Below, piece by piece: positions 33,044-42,565 of a stretch of 57,728 bases of DNA. The notes beneath the pieces are model-generated. The model saw nothing but the letters and a program-made list of their open reading frames with translations, had not been told where the DNA came from and ran no database searches. The position numbers were made by a program, and so were the translations under genes. Source of the DNA: CAZEVI01 sp964515615 (GTDB taxonomy: Bacteria > Patescibacteriota > UBA1384 > XYA2-FULL-43-10 > CAINNR01); NCBI GenBank assembly GCA_964515615.1, contig CAZEVI010000001.1:1-57728 (forward strand), in the 5' to 3' direction. Within the stretch, counting starts at the first letter, position 1. The number at the start of each line of letters is the position of its first letter.

Positions 33044-34197
33044 TTAATCAATTTAGTAATTTTCTTGTCGAATCGACGGCTAATTCGCTCCATTTTCTTT
33101 AAGCCACTATCAATTTTCCCAACAATTAATTTTTGCCAGTTCTTTTTAATGTTAGCAAATTTTTTCTGAAAAAGTTTTTGACTATAATTTTTTTCAAATA
33201 GATTCAAGTAACATTCATCTTGCAAATTGAAATCATGGAGCAACTGATATTTTTTGCTCTTTTTAATCTTTCCGTTCTTGCTTTCAATCGCAATAAACGG
33301 GGTTTTATTTTTCAAACAAAAAACAGAGCCATGAAATCTGTCGGTCAGACAGAAATCAAAATATCTAAAAACTTCCGCCCACTCCTCGGGATTGAGCTCG
33401 TCACCCAAGTTGACATCGGCCAAAGGATTAAAAATGCTCAAAGCGATAATTTGGTAATTTTGACTTCTAAAATAATTGATAATCTCTTTAATTTGATAAT
33501 CGCAATAGCCGGTGATAAGAGCAAAAAGCGGACGATCCGGCTTTAGGCCAAATTTTATCAATTTATCTCTGGCGACGGTTTTTTTTATCCGATAGAAAAA
33601 CGCCGGATCGGGAATCTGCGAAATTTCTTTTCGGCAATCGATCTTTCGAAGCAAATTTTTTGTCTCCGAGTCGCGAACACTTACGGCATTAAAAGAGTTA
33701 ACTGATTTTGATAATATCGGCCGATATTTCGGCAATAGATTTTCTTGATATTGATACGCTGAAGCGGCATAGGAAATTTTGATTGATTTTAACTTTGGAG
33801 ACAACCAAAATATGTTGGGAATCTTCGGCAAAAAATAACTATCGGAAAATTTCCAAATACTGTCACTGCCGACAAAAATTGCTTTCAAACTTAATTTATT
33901 CAGATATTGGACTATTTTCCAGAAACCAAAAATATTCGGCATCCGGTCAATCGGTAATTTGTTCTGAAATCTACGGAATATCAATAATCTTTGTAGTCCA
34001 AATAACGGTTTCTTCGGATAGATTTTCAATATTTTCAAAAATTCCATTACCTCCATTTTTGGATGACGATAATCGAGGATTTTGATTCGATATTCGGGCA
34101 GCAATTTGCTTAAATGGTCAACCAAACCAAGCGATTGCAAAACTGCTCCGTTATTTACCGCTCGATGATATGTAATTATTCTGATCTCTTTTGACAT
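33040..34197 (-). CDS. Polysaccharide pyruvyltransferase-family protein
   Basis: About 385 residues of the WcaK/CsaB family. Marks are ITYHRAVNNGAVLQSLGL (residues 5-23), FVGSDSIWKF, and the conserved FDFCLTDRFHGSVFCLKNKTPFIAI near residue 290. Such enzymes add pyruvate ketals from phosphoenolpyruvate to sugars, giving negative charge to surface glycans. ATG 34197 was chosen over a TTG two codons earlier. It overlaps the nitroreductase gene (ATGA). Confidence 0.88.
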   Translation of the reverse strand: MSKEIRIITYHRAVNNGAVLQSLGLVDHLSKLLPEYRIKILDYRHPKMEVMEFLKILKIYPKKPLFGLQRLLIFRRFQNKLPIDRMPNIFGFWKIVQYLNKLSLKAIFVGSDSIWKFSDSYFLPKIPNIFWLSPKLKSIKISYAASAYQYQENLLPKYRPILSKSVNSFNAVSVRDSETKNLLRKIDCRKEISQIPDPAFFYRIKKTVARDKLIKFGLKPDRPLFALITGYCDYQIKEIINYFRSQNYQIIALSIFNPLADVNLGDELNPEEWAEVFRYFDFCLTDRFHGSVFCLKNKTPFIAIESKNGKIKKSKKYQLLHDFNLQDECYLNLFEKNYSQKLFQKKFANIKKNWQKLIVGKIDSGLKKMERISRRFDKKITKLIK

Positions 34198-34208
34198 TAC
34201 CAATTTTT

Positions 34209-36440
34209 TTATATTTTTCTAAAAATTTCTAAATATCTTTGTCCAATCTTTTCCCAACGATATTTTTCAACCAGTTTGTTTTGCTTCTCAATATATTTTT
34301 TTCGAAATTTTTTGTCTTTAATCAGTTTGTTCAGATTGCTTGACCAACGCCTTTTTTCTTCCAACGGAATTGTAAAGTCTTTGCCGTAGATTTCTTTCAA
34401 AGAACCTCGATTTGAAGATATTATCGGTACGCCGGCAGCCATAGCCTCGAGCGGAGGAATACCGAACCCTTCGTAGAGAGACGGGAAAATTGCGGCGACT
34501 GAATTTTGTAAAAGTATTGGAATCGTTGCCGGTTGACGATTTTGGTCTATTGGACCGGTAAAAATAATTCGATCAGCTAGATTATATTTCTTAGCCACCT
34601 TTTCCAGTTGACGAAAGTAGGAAATATCAGCATTTGTGTTTCCGACAAAAACAATTTTTAGCTTTGATTGTCTGAAATTCTTGAAAATTTCCAGCGAAAA
34701 TATTTGATTTTTTTTCTTGCTGATTTTTGCCACCTGAATTATATAATTGCCTGCAAGTAGCTGGTATTTGTCTAATGTTTTTTTAATATTATCAACCGAA
34801 TATTTTTGCAAAAAAATTTCGTTAACTCCGATCGGAATTATATTGATCTTTTCTTTTTTGTAACCTTCACTGATCAAATCTTTTTTATCGTTTTTAGAAA
34901 CGGCGATAATTTTATCGGCAACCAAAGAAGCGACTCGACCGATAACCCGCCAATAAATTCTAACCGGCAGCGAAATGCTTTGGTCAAATTTATATATCAT
35001 TCCGTGAACGGTGGTAATGATTTTTTTGCCGGGTAATTTATAAAAACAACTTGAACTTTTGGGATAAAATATTACTTTGGATCGGTTTTTTATTGCTAAG
35101 TATGGAATAATTAAATTATCCCAGAAAAAATTATTTTTAACTTGCGAAAAATTAATTTTGACATTTTCAGCACGAAAATAATTCAAATATTTTTTATTAT
35201 TAACAACTAATTGGATCTTTAAATTTTTCTCTTTGGCAAGCTCAAGCAACAAATTGTAAAGATAGTTTGAAGCACTTGATCCCTCTCGAATGAACGCCCG
35301 ACCGTCAATGGTAATCCTTCGCGTCGGAAATCTGTAATAATTAAAATATTGCTCGGCTGCCAATTCCCAACTTAACAATTCGGCAATAATTTCTGATTGC
35401 CTCCCATACGCCGCGATCAACTTACGATTTTTAAGATAGTAGTTGACTTTTCCTTTTAAATCCCTAATTGAACCCTTTTTGACAATGAAACCGTTTCCTT
35501 CTATTAATTTTCGACTTCCACCGGTGTCAGTGACAATAATCGGCAAACCGCAAGCCATCGCTTCTAAAATCGAGTTACTCATTCCTTCATTTAGCGACGG
35601 CAAAACGAAAATGTCAGCTGCCTGCAAGTATTTGACGATATTTTTATGATCGACTTCGCCGGCAAAATTGACATTGACTTGATATTTTTTAGCCAATTCT
35701 TTCAGTTCGTTGCTCATATTACCGCCGCCGACCAAAGTCAATTCGATATTTTTTAAGTTTTTTAACGCCGGAATTAGAAACTGATAACCCTTGCGGGCAA
35801 TCAATCGGCCGGTGGAAATTAATCTGATTTTTTTACCTAGCGTTTTATTTTTCGGCGGTTTGAATTCTTGGGTGTCAATACCATTGGTGATTACTTTTAT
35901 TTCCCCCGAAAACGATCGCTGAGCCAGTTTTCGCAAGTCATTGGAGTTGGCGATCACCAATTTTGCTTTTGACCAAATACGCCGGCTCAAACGGCCAAAA
36001 ATCAGTTTGTCCAATTTCTTAAACCGCGGATTGTAAAACGGCACATCGCTACCGCGTAAAGAGACAATGTATGGTAAACCAAGTTTCATCGCAATATAAC
36101 CACAGGGAATTCCAAAAAATGCATGGACTAAATTAAATTCTTTTTCACCGGCTAATTTCTTAGCGTAGCGATAGGCTCGCCAACTATATTTTAAGAGATC
36201 AATGTTACTCTGGTAGTGAATATCGCCTTTTTTACCAATGTCGAGATAATGAATTTTGATATTTTTGGAAAATTTTTTAATTTTAAAAATGCCGGTTGAA
36301 CTGGTAATTAGATCGATCTCCAAATTTTTCATCTTTGAAAATTCACTAAACAGATATTTTGTTGCATTGCCGGCACCGCCGCCTAGTGGCGGAAATTCAT
36401 AATTCAGAAATAAAATTTTGATCTTCTCATTTTTTGTCAT
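34209..36440 (-). CDS. Tandem fusion of two GT4 glycosyltransferases
   Basis: A 743-residue cytoplasmic protein made of two complete GT-B transferases of family GT4. The first (about 1-370) has PPLGGGAGNATKYLF and the C-terminal SLNEGMSNSILEAMACGLPI donor-site motif. The second (about 375-743) begins RRITIDGRAFIREGSSASNY, contains VAKISKKKNQIF, and has PSLYEGFGIPPLEAMAAGVP. Both keep the E-x7-E type donor site, so both should be active and use NDP-sugars. Fusion would ensure consecutive addition of two residues. It overlaps the upstream GT2 gene by 14 bases. Confidence 0.9.
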   Translation of the reverse strand: MTKNEKIKILFLNYEFPPLGGGAGNATKYLFSEFSKMKNLEIDLITSSTGIFKIKKFSKNIKIHYLDIGKKGDIHYQSNIDLLKYSWRAYRYAKKLAGEKEFNLVHAFFGIPCGYIAMKLGLPYIVSLRGSDVPFYNPRFKKLDKLIFGRLSRRIWSKAKLVIANSNDLRKLAQRSFSGEIKVITNGIDTQEFKPPKNKTLGKKIRLISTGRLIARKGYQFLIPALKNLKNIELTLVGGGNMSNELKELAKKYQVNVNFAGEVDHKNIVKYLQAADIFVLPSLNEGMSNSILEAMACGLPIIVTDTGGSRKLIEGNGFIVKKGSIRDLKGKVNYYLKNRKLIAAYGRQSEIIAELLSWELAAEQYFNYYRFPTRRITIDGRAFIREGSSASNYLYNLLLELAKEKNLKIQLVVNNKKYLNYFRAENVKINFSQVKNNFFWDNLIIPYLAIKNRSKVIFYPKSSSCFYKLPGKKIITTVHGMIYKFDQSISLPVRIYWRVIGRVASLVADKIIAVSKNDKKDLISEGYKKEKINIIPIGVNEIFLQKYSVDNIKKTLDKYQLLAGNYIIQVAKISKKKNQIFSLEIFKNFRQSKLKIVFVGNTNADISYFRQLEKVAKKYNLADRIIFTGPIDQNRQPATIPILLQNSVAAIFPSLYEGFGIPPLEAMAAGVPIISSNRGSLKEIYGKDFTIPLEEKRRWSSNLNKLIKDKKFRKKYIEKQNKLVEKYRWEKIGQRYLEIFRKI

Positions 36441-37388
36441 TTATAATATTTTTTATTTTATATGATTTTTTGCCTTGCAATTCAAAATATGTCCGAGTTA
36501 AAAGCTCGGCTAAAACACCGGTTAAAATTAATTGAAACCCAACGATAAAAAACATCGCCGCCATATTTGGTAGCGGCGTCCGATTGATCGAAAGGTCGAG
36601 AAAAATTTTGTAGTAGAGCGAAATTGAGAAAAGAATGATTGAAATGAAAATCGCCCAAATTCCGTATTTGCCAAAAAAGTGAATCGGCCGACTAATGTAT
36701 TTGTGAAGAAAACGAATTACCAAAAGATCAAGAACCACTTTAAATATTCGTGAATAACCATATTTGCTTTTGCCAATTTTTCTCTCTCGGTGATTGACAA
36801 TTACTTCGGCCACTTTGCCACCGGACCAAGAAGCATAAACCGGAATAAAACGATGCATTTCACCATAAAGTTCAACTCCTTCAACCACTTCTCGGCGATA
36901 AGCTTTCAAAGTGCATCCGTTATCATGGATTTGAACTCCGGAGATCTTTCTAATTATCCAGTTGGCAATTTTTGACGGCAAAACCCGAAAAAAACTGTCT
37001 TGGCGATTCTTCCGCCAGCCAGAAACCACCGAATAACCTTGATCAATCTTTTCCATTAACTTTGGAATATCTGCCGGGTCATTTTGCAGATCGGCATCCA
37101 TTGGAATTATTGCCTCGCCCGATGAATAAGAAATTGCGGCTGACATTGCCGCCGTTTGGCCAAAATTCCGCAAAAAATTTATCACTTTAACTTTTTTGTC
37201 TTTCCTGACAATCGTTTCCAGCTCCAATAACGAATCATCGGACGAACCATCATTAACAAAAATTATCTCATGGCGGCGATCGGTCAATTGAAATATCTCT
37301 TTTAACTCGCCATAGAGCGGCAGCAAATTCCCTGCTTCGTTATAAACCGGAATTATAACTGATATTTCGATTTTCGATTTTTTTTCAT
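36427..37388 (-). CDS. GT2 polyprenyl-phosphate glycosyltransferase (DPM1/GtrB-like), frameshifted at a poly-A tract
   Basis: About 315 residues. Its frame reads EISVIIPVYNEAGN, VNDGSSDDS, MDADLQNDP and NGCTLKAYRREV, then two C-terminal membrane helices, typical of GtrB/ArnC-type enzymes that make prenyl-phosphate sugars. No start codon exists in that frame before position 37326, which is inside the catalytic domain. The natural start is the ATG at 37388, overlapping the upstream stop as ATGA. It is followed by eight As and reads into a stop after 11 codons; nine As would join it to the GT2 frame as MKKKSKIEISVIIP. So either the sequence lacks one A or expression depends on slippage. Confidence 0.82.
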
Positions 37389-38785
37389 CGTAAACGTTTG
37401 TTATTGCCGGTAAACTCTCTGACTACTGAAACCAGAATAAATAACAAAATAAATATGTAAATTGCTTTTACTGTTTTATTGGCAAATATAATATGTTCAT
37501 CGCTAAATGAAACGATAAATATTACAAACAGAGCAATGATAATTTTATGGATAAAACCGGGGTTAAAACGGGTAATCAGCAAAAGTCCGGCTGCGGCAAA
37601 TGAAAGAATTATTGTTGGAGAGATATAGGAAGTCAGAGCGGAATTTAAGTTTAATATCAAAAATAAAATTATCGCCGCCAGCAGTAGCAACATTTCCAAA
37701 TTGACCCGTCGAAGATTTCTGCTCTCGACAACTCTAAATAATGTTTTCGGATATTCCCCGACTGTTTTTTTGATTGTGCCAAAGTGAAAACTGGCGTAGT
37801 ACAACAACAATATAATTAACAAGGAAAAGATCGAATAAGCAATATATCGATTAAAACGATCCGCGATCAATGGGTATTTGGCAATATAATCGCCAGACGA
37901 TTGAACCAAATTAAAGTATGAGCGTTTGCTTAGCTCAATCGATGATAAAAACGGCTTATTGTGATATGAATAATATGGCATTGAAAGCGAATTGGAAAAT
38001 GGGTCAGATGGCGTTTTATATAAATCAACTCCATCACTGACGATTAATGCGGCAAAACTTTTTTCCGCTATCTTCAAAGAAATTTTTTCTCCATTAACGC
38101 TCAGTTTTACATTGCTGCCGATCGCTCTGGAAATTTTTTTCTGATCAAAATTTGCAACGCCAGTCAAAAAAACCACCTTATCAATTTTACGATTGCTATT
38201 TGCTGATTTAATCCCTGCTGCGTTGTAATTTTGAACATTAAAATTATCTAATTTATAGACTCCGGAAAAAACTCTTTGAGCCGAATACTCTTGACCGTTT
38301 ATTATTATGTCCAATGACGGCCCGCTGTCATCGGATGTTTTCAGGTAAATCTGGTATGTCTGGTTGGAATATAACTCAATATAACTTTGATAACTTTGGT
38401 CGGACAAAATCGTAATCGCTGAATTATTACTTAGGTCGGCGTTATTCAAAGAAGAAACAGTTGATAAAAATTGTTTCCTTGTCTCTGAAACGATAATGTT
38501 ATAATCGGCAAATGTTCGAAGATCGTTATCAATTACAAAATCAGCATCGTTTACTGTCGGAGCGTAATTAGAAAATATGTTAGCCAGAAACTGCAAAAGA
38601 TCGTCTCGTTCGGCTGCTACTTCCCGAGAAACAGTCGACCGGATTTTGTAATCTACCATAACTATTGGCGCATCAGTAGTCTGCCAGTCATTAACTTTAT
38701 TTTGATCAAAATATCTGTGCCAAATAAAAAGATTGAAGATGATGACTAAAATCACAATAAATTGTCTGAAATATTTAGCGATCAT
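37385..38785 (-). CDS. Membrane protein with large N-terminal extracytoplasmic domain
   Basis: A 466-residue protein I do not recognise. A first helix (about 8-22) is followed by about 270 residues of soluble, beta-rich extracytoplasmic sequence with many Ser/Asn and repeated Tyr-containing strands, then about five helices (300-460). It overlaps the preceding 900-residue protein gene and the GT2 gene, each at an ATGA junction. It resembles the C-terminal halves of YfhO-like proteins in layout, so it may be a glycan-assembly accessory factor. Confidence 0.65.
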   Translation of the reverse strand: MIAKYFRQFIVILVIIFNLFIWHRYFDQNKVNDWQTTDAPIVMVDYKIRSTVSREVAAERDDLLQFLANIFSNYAPTVNDADFVIDNDLRTFADYNIIVSETRKQFLSTVSSLNNADLSNNSAITILSDQSYQSYIELYSNQTYQIYLKTSDDSGPSLDIIINGQEYSAQRVFSGVYKLDNFNVQNYNAAGIKSANSNRKIDKVVFLTGVANFDQKKISRAIGSNVKLSVNGEKISLKIAEKSFAALIVSDGVDLYKTPSDPFSNSLSMPYYSYHNKPFLSSIELSKRSYFNLVQSSGDYIAKYPLIADRFNRYIAYSIFSLLIILLLYYASFHFGTIKKTVGEYPKTLFRVVESRNLRRVNLEMLLLLAAIILFLILNLNSALTSYISPTIILSFAAAGLLLITRFNPGFIHKIIIALFVIFIVSFSDEHIIFANKTVKAIYIFILLFILVSVVREFTGNNKRLR

Positions 38786-41439
38786 TTTTGTTTGGTTTTA
38801 ATGATAATTATCAAACCGCCAACCAAAGAAAGCAAACCGAGTATTGTTCCGCCAATTAACAGTTTTTCCGGCCAAAAAACCAGATACCAAGTAATTTCGT
38901 TGCCGGAAAGGTTATCTTTTGATATTTTCCAGCCGTTAGCATAGCCATTTATTACAAAATGATTATTGTCGGCAACAATCTGTTTAGCAAAAAAACTCGG
39001 CGAATCATAAATCTTCCAATAGCTGCTGAACGAATCAGCAAACTCTAAATAGAAATCATTGGTTACGTTTTTAATGTTTACCTGATAAATTGAAGGATTG
39101 ATTTTTTCGAATGAGATTGTCGGGACAGAAACAGTTTCTCGGGCTGATTGATCTTTTTTAACGGCAAAAAGCGGTTGACAATTTTCCGCCGAAATTAAAC
39201 TAACTTTGTCGTTGAATCTGGCGTCTGCGACCAATAAATTACTTTTAACGTCCAAAATTGGATTAACCGCTTGATTATTGATGCTAACTGTTGGAGCAAA
39301 ATCAGTCGCCTTAAAATAGATTTTTACTTTGTTATCACCCGGAGAAAAAACGGCATATTTATTTTTAACATCACTAATAATCTCAGTTTGACCGGCAGAA
39401 TTTATCAACTGATCGTTTTTCCTTCTTAGTCCTTCGTCAAGTTGCGAATTTTGATTTTGTTGATCAGCAAGCCAGCGCTTTCTTAGAATTATAGTATTGA
39501 TTTTTTCAAGAGATGTAATGCTATAAACCGTTTCATTATTCAACGGATTAGAATAAATTTTATTTTGGCCGTTAAAGCTAAAAGCTTGATTTTCCCCAGA
39601 AATCTTTTTCAGTTCAAGCAAATTGGATATCTGATCAAACCCGCTATCAGATATTATTTTTGATTGTCTGTTGGCATTGCCAAGAATTGAGTCCGCCAAA
39701 TCACCAACCTGCGGACCAACCACAGTTAAATTATTCGGTGCGCTAATTTTCTCTTGATTTGGGAATTTCAAAACCAAAAGGCTTCCTTGGTCAAGATATT
39801 TTTCGGCTTTTTTCTGGTTGATAATATCGAAAAGCAGTGATTCAAATTGATTATTAAAATCCTCAGGGGCGTTAACATAAACACCAATATCGCGCCTAAA
39901 AACAAGATAATCAATTTTGCCAACATCGAGATATTTGACCAGCCTGTCGCTATCTTTATTCTTAATTGCCGTGTTTATCTCGCTAACCAAATCCGAGGAC
40001 ACACCGTTATCGCGATCGGAAAAACCAATCATCCCCGGCGCATTTGAATAGCTGGCGTAAATATCCCAAGTTTGGCGGAAATCTCCCCGAAAGCGAAGGT
40101 CGGAATTAATTGACAATGTTCCGCCGATCGGCAGACAAAGCGCTCGAACATTTTCTTGCCCCCCAAAACTGTCTTCGAGCTGTCGGTATTCATCGGGCCA
40201 CACAAGGGTTCTCATTCGAAAATCGTAATCTGACTTATTATTCTTAAACAAACTCAAATTAAAAAACGGAGAGGCGTTAATTAAAAGAAAAATAATAATC
40301 AGCGCAAGTAGAAATTTTTGATATCTAAATTTTGAGTTAACAATTCCATTTATGGCAATTCCAGACAAAACAACCAAGGAAAATGTTGATAGGACGGTGA
40401 AACGAGCGACATCGCGAATAACATTTGACAGTGGGAGAGTTGCCAAAGTTTCCCGATCGATCAGGAAAAGAAGCATTGGAGTCATCATCATAATTATCAA
40501 GTAGATAATTTCTCGACGATATTTCCGGAAAAAAATTAGTGATGTAATAACTAGCACCGGCATAGTAAAGCTGATGGTTGCAAATGCGCTCGGAAAAGCG
40601 GTTTCAAATTGATAATTAAACAAACTACCCCAAGCTCGAAAAATGTTGCTGGCCGACAATCGAAGTGATGTTCCCAAACTAATTGAGCTGGTAACCAAAG
40701 TACTGCTGGTCAACAATTTATCGGGAAAGAGAATTACTCCGGGCAACCAATAAAGATTTAACAAACAAAACGCCAGCAAGGTTAAAACAAACATTTTCAA
40801 GCCGCGGGAAAATGTCGTCAGACTGTCGGAATATCCGATAATTATAGCGATCATTGTAATCGGATACCAAATCGCCGCCTGCGATTGTAAAATCGCCAGC
40901 GAAAAAACCAATGATGAAAAAAACGCGTAGCGAAAGTTGTTTGTTTCGATTGCAGATGAAAATAAATAGACAAATAATGGTAGCAGAGCCAGTGCCAAAA
41001 TTACATAAATCCAACCCATTAAAACATAATTAAAAAATATCGGCGTCAGAATATAAATAAAACCGATAAACAGTTTTAGCCAAAAAGAAAATTTGTATTT
41101 CGTCAGCAGTAAAAACATATTGCTGGCGGCCAAGGCAAAAAATAAAACTATCAAAATTTTCATTGTAATGTCGCCGGTGATTCCAAAAAGAGAGAAAAAC
41201 TTCAAAACCGAGACAAAAATAACCGACATTGGAGCAATCTCTCGAATTCCAAAAAGATTACCGGAATGAGTCCAAGAGTGAAGCGATGCCCTAAATGCGG
41301 CATCTATTTGATTTAGATCAATCGGGTAGCTCCAATCGCCACCTAAAATCGCCCCGCTCTTTAAGAGAACGGGCAAAAAAAGCAGTGTTGCCACTATTAA
41401 GTAAATGAGAAAAATATTTAAATATTTCTTAAAATTCAT
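38782..41439 (-). CDS. Giant GT-C-like membrane protein (arabinofuranosyltransferase-like)
   Basis: About 885 residues. The N-terminus reads helix 1, SGAILGGDWSYPIDLNQ (an acidic, GT-C-type loop), then 11 further helices and a long soluble extracytoplasmic region (about 430-850) ending in a final helix with KTKQK. The acidic DWSYP after helix 1 parallels DWSWP in the 724-residue protein at 14.6 kb, so they are related. Arabinofuranosyl-transferase-like proteins of this sort use prenyl-phosphate pentose donors, fitting the UbiA gene in this run. ATG 41439 overlaps the GT4 gene upstream; a start at 41484 is less likely. Confidence 0.75.
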   Translation of the reverse strand: MNFKKYLNIFLIYLIVATLLFLPVLLKSGAILGGDWSYPIDLNQIDAAFRASLHSWTHSGNLFGIREIAPMSVIFVSVLKFFSLFGITGDITMKILIVLFFALAASNMFLLLTKYKFSFWLKLFIGFIYILTPIFFNYVLMGWIYVILALALLPLFVYLFSSAIETNNFRYAFFSSLVFSLAILQSQAAIWYPITMIAIIIGYSDSLTTFSRGLKMFVLTLLAFCLLNLYWLPGVILFPDKLLTSSTLVTSSISLGTSLRLSASNIFRAWGSLFNYQFETAFPSAFATISFTMPVLVITSLIFFRKYRREIIYLIIMMMTPMLLFLIDRETLATLPLSNVIRDVARFTVLSTFSLVVLSGIAINGIVNSKFRYQKFLLALIIIFLLINASPFFNLSLFKNNKSDYDFRMRTLVWPDEYRQLEDSFGGQENVRALCLPIGGTLSINSDLRFRGDFRQTWDIYASYSNAPGMIGFSDRDNGVSSDLVSEINTAIKNKDSDRLVKYLDVGKIDYLVFRRDIGVYVNAPEDFNNQFESLLFDIINQKKAEKYLDQGSLLVLKFPNQEKISAPNNLTVVGPQVGDLADSILGNANRQSKIISDSGFDQISNLLELKKISGENQAFSFNGQNKIYSNPLNNETVYSITSLEKINTIILRKRWLADQQNQNSQLDEGLRRKNDQLINSAGQTEIISDVKNKYAVFSPGDNKVKIYFKATDFAPTVSINNQAVNPILDVKSNLLVADARFNDKVSLISAENCQPLFAVKKDQSARETVSVPTISFEKINPSIYQVNIKNVTNDFYLEFADSFSSYWKIYDSPSFFAKQIVADNNHFVINGYANGWKISKDNLSGNEITWYLVFWPEKLLIGGTILGLLSLVGGLIIIIKTKQK

Positions 41440-42565
41440 CAATAATTTTTTGGAAGTAATCAATTGTCCGTTTGCTAACGGCATTTATTGCGTACTTCTC
41501 TTGTACCAGTTTATAGCCCCCGTTTGCAAGTGTTTTAGCTAATTTGGAGTTTGACAGAAGCTTTTTCATTGCTTGCTGCAAATCCGTTTTTCGCGGCTTA
41601 ACCAGAATCGCTTCTTTGTCCCCGATAACTTTTGGAATCTCTCCCATTTTAGTAGCAATAATCGGTTTCCTCATTGACATTGCTTCCAAAAGCGACCTAG
41701 CGGTTGTGGCATGATAAGTAAACGGCAGAACAATCAAATCGGCAGCCGCCAGATATTTGGGAATTTCACTTAGCGGAACAAACTCCATAAAATCAATATA
41801 TTTTTGCAGTTTAAGTTCGATAATCCTTTTTTCCAACAAATCTCTCTGCTCACCGGAACCAAAAAGAATTTTGGTCTCCGATTTCTTCGGCATTAAAGCA
41901 AATGCTTCTAACAGTAGTTCGGCTGATTTGCGATTGTATTCGTACATTGGTTTGGCAAAAACTATTAGTTTTTTTGCTTCGCCAATGTATTTTTTTCGGA
42001 TCTCTCGGCCGGAAACTTTCGGATTAAAAAGTTCTAAATTGATACCTCCGGGAATAAAGGACACTCGTTTTTGGCTAATTCCCCATTTTTTAAGATATCG
42101 ATTAAAGTGATAATGAGACCAGCAAACAAAACCGTCAATCGACTTTCTGGTAAAGAGAAATTTCTGCAACCGATTAAAAATTTTGTCTCTGAAAGATTTT
42201 TCAACTTCATTAATTATCTCAACCGTAACCACCAACGGTTTTTTTAATTTTGACCTTAAAAAAATGCCGGCGGGAATTCCTCTGGCACAGATAACATTGA
42301 TAATATCGGCTTGAATTTTTCCTAATCGCACGAAATGAAAAATAATTGAAAAATTAAAAATGATATCGGTTATAAATGGAATTTTAGATCCCCTGACCCA
42401 AACAATCTCCAAATTTTTCGGTTTTTTGAATTTAGAACCCTTGGGGCTGTAAGTCGCAAAAAGCGTTACCTTTTCCGCTCTTTCGCAAAAAGCGTCAATC
42501 TGCTCTTGAATGTAGGAACCATTTTCATATAAAGGATATTGATAATATACGGCAACAATCTTCAT
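41429..42565 (-). CDS. GT4 glycosyltransferase
   Basis: About 378 residues, GT-B fold. Signatures are YYQYPLYENGSYIQEQIDAF near the N-terminus, SFIPGGINLELFNPK in the middle, and LPFTYHATTARSLLEAMSMR at the donor site. It adds an NDP-sugar to a growing lipid-linked chain in the cytoplasm. Start 42565 gives an ATGA overlap with the fused GT2-methyltransferase gene; a GGAG ribosome binding site precedes it. Confidence 0.92.
   Translation of the reverse strand: MKIVAVYYQYPLYENGSYIQEQIDAFCERAEKVTLFATYSPKGSKFKKPKNLEIVWVRGSKIPFITDIIFNFSIIFHFVRLGKIQADIINVICARGIPAGIFLRSKLKKPLVVTVEIINEVEKSFRDKIFNRLQKFLFTRKSIDGFVCWSHYHFNRYLKKWGISQKRVSFIPGGINLELFNPKVSGREIRKKYIGEAKKLIVFAKPMYEYNRKSAELLLEAFALMPKKSETKILFGSGEQRDLLEKRIIELKLQKYIDFMEFVPLSEIPKYLAAADLIVLPFTYHATTARSLLEAMSMRKPIIATKMGEIPKVIGDKEAILVKPRKTDLQQAMKKLLSNSKLAKTLANGGYKLVQEKYAINAVSKRTIDYFQKIIDEF

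Noticed and set aside
37326..37326. TTG as the real start of the GT2 gene
   Set aside because: It would remove the IIPVYNE strand that forms the nucleotide-sugar site.
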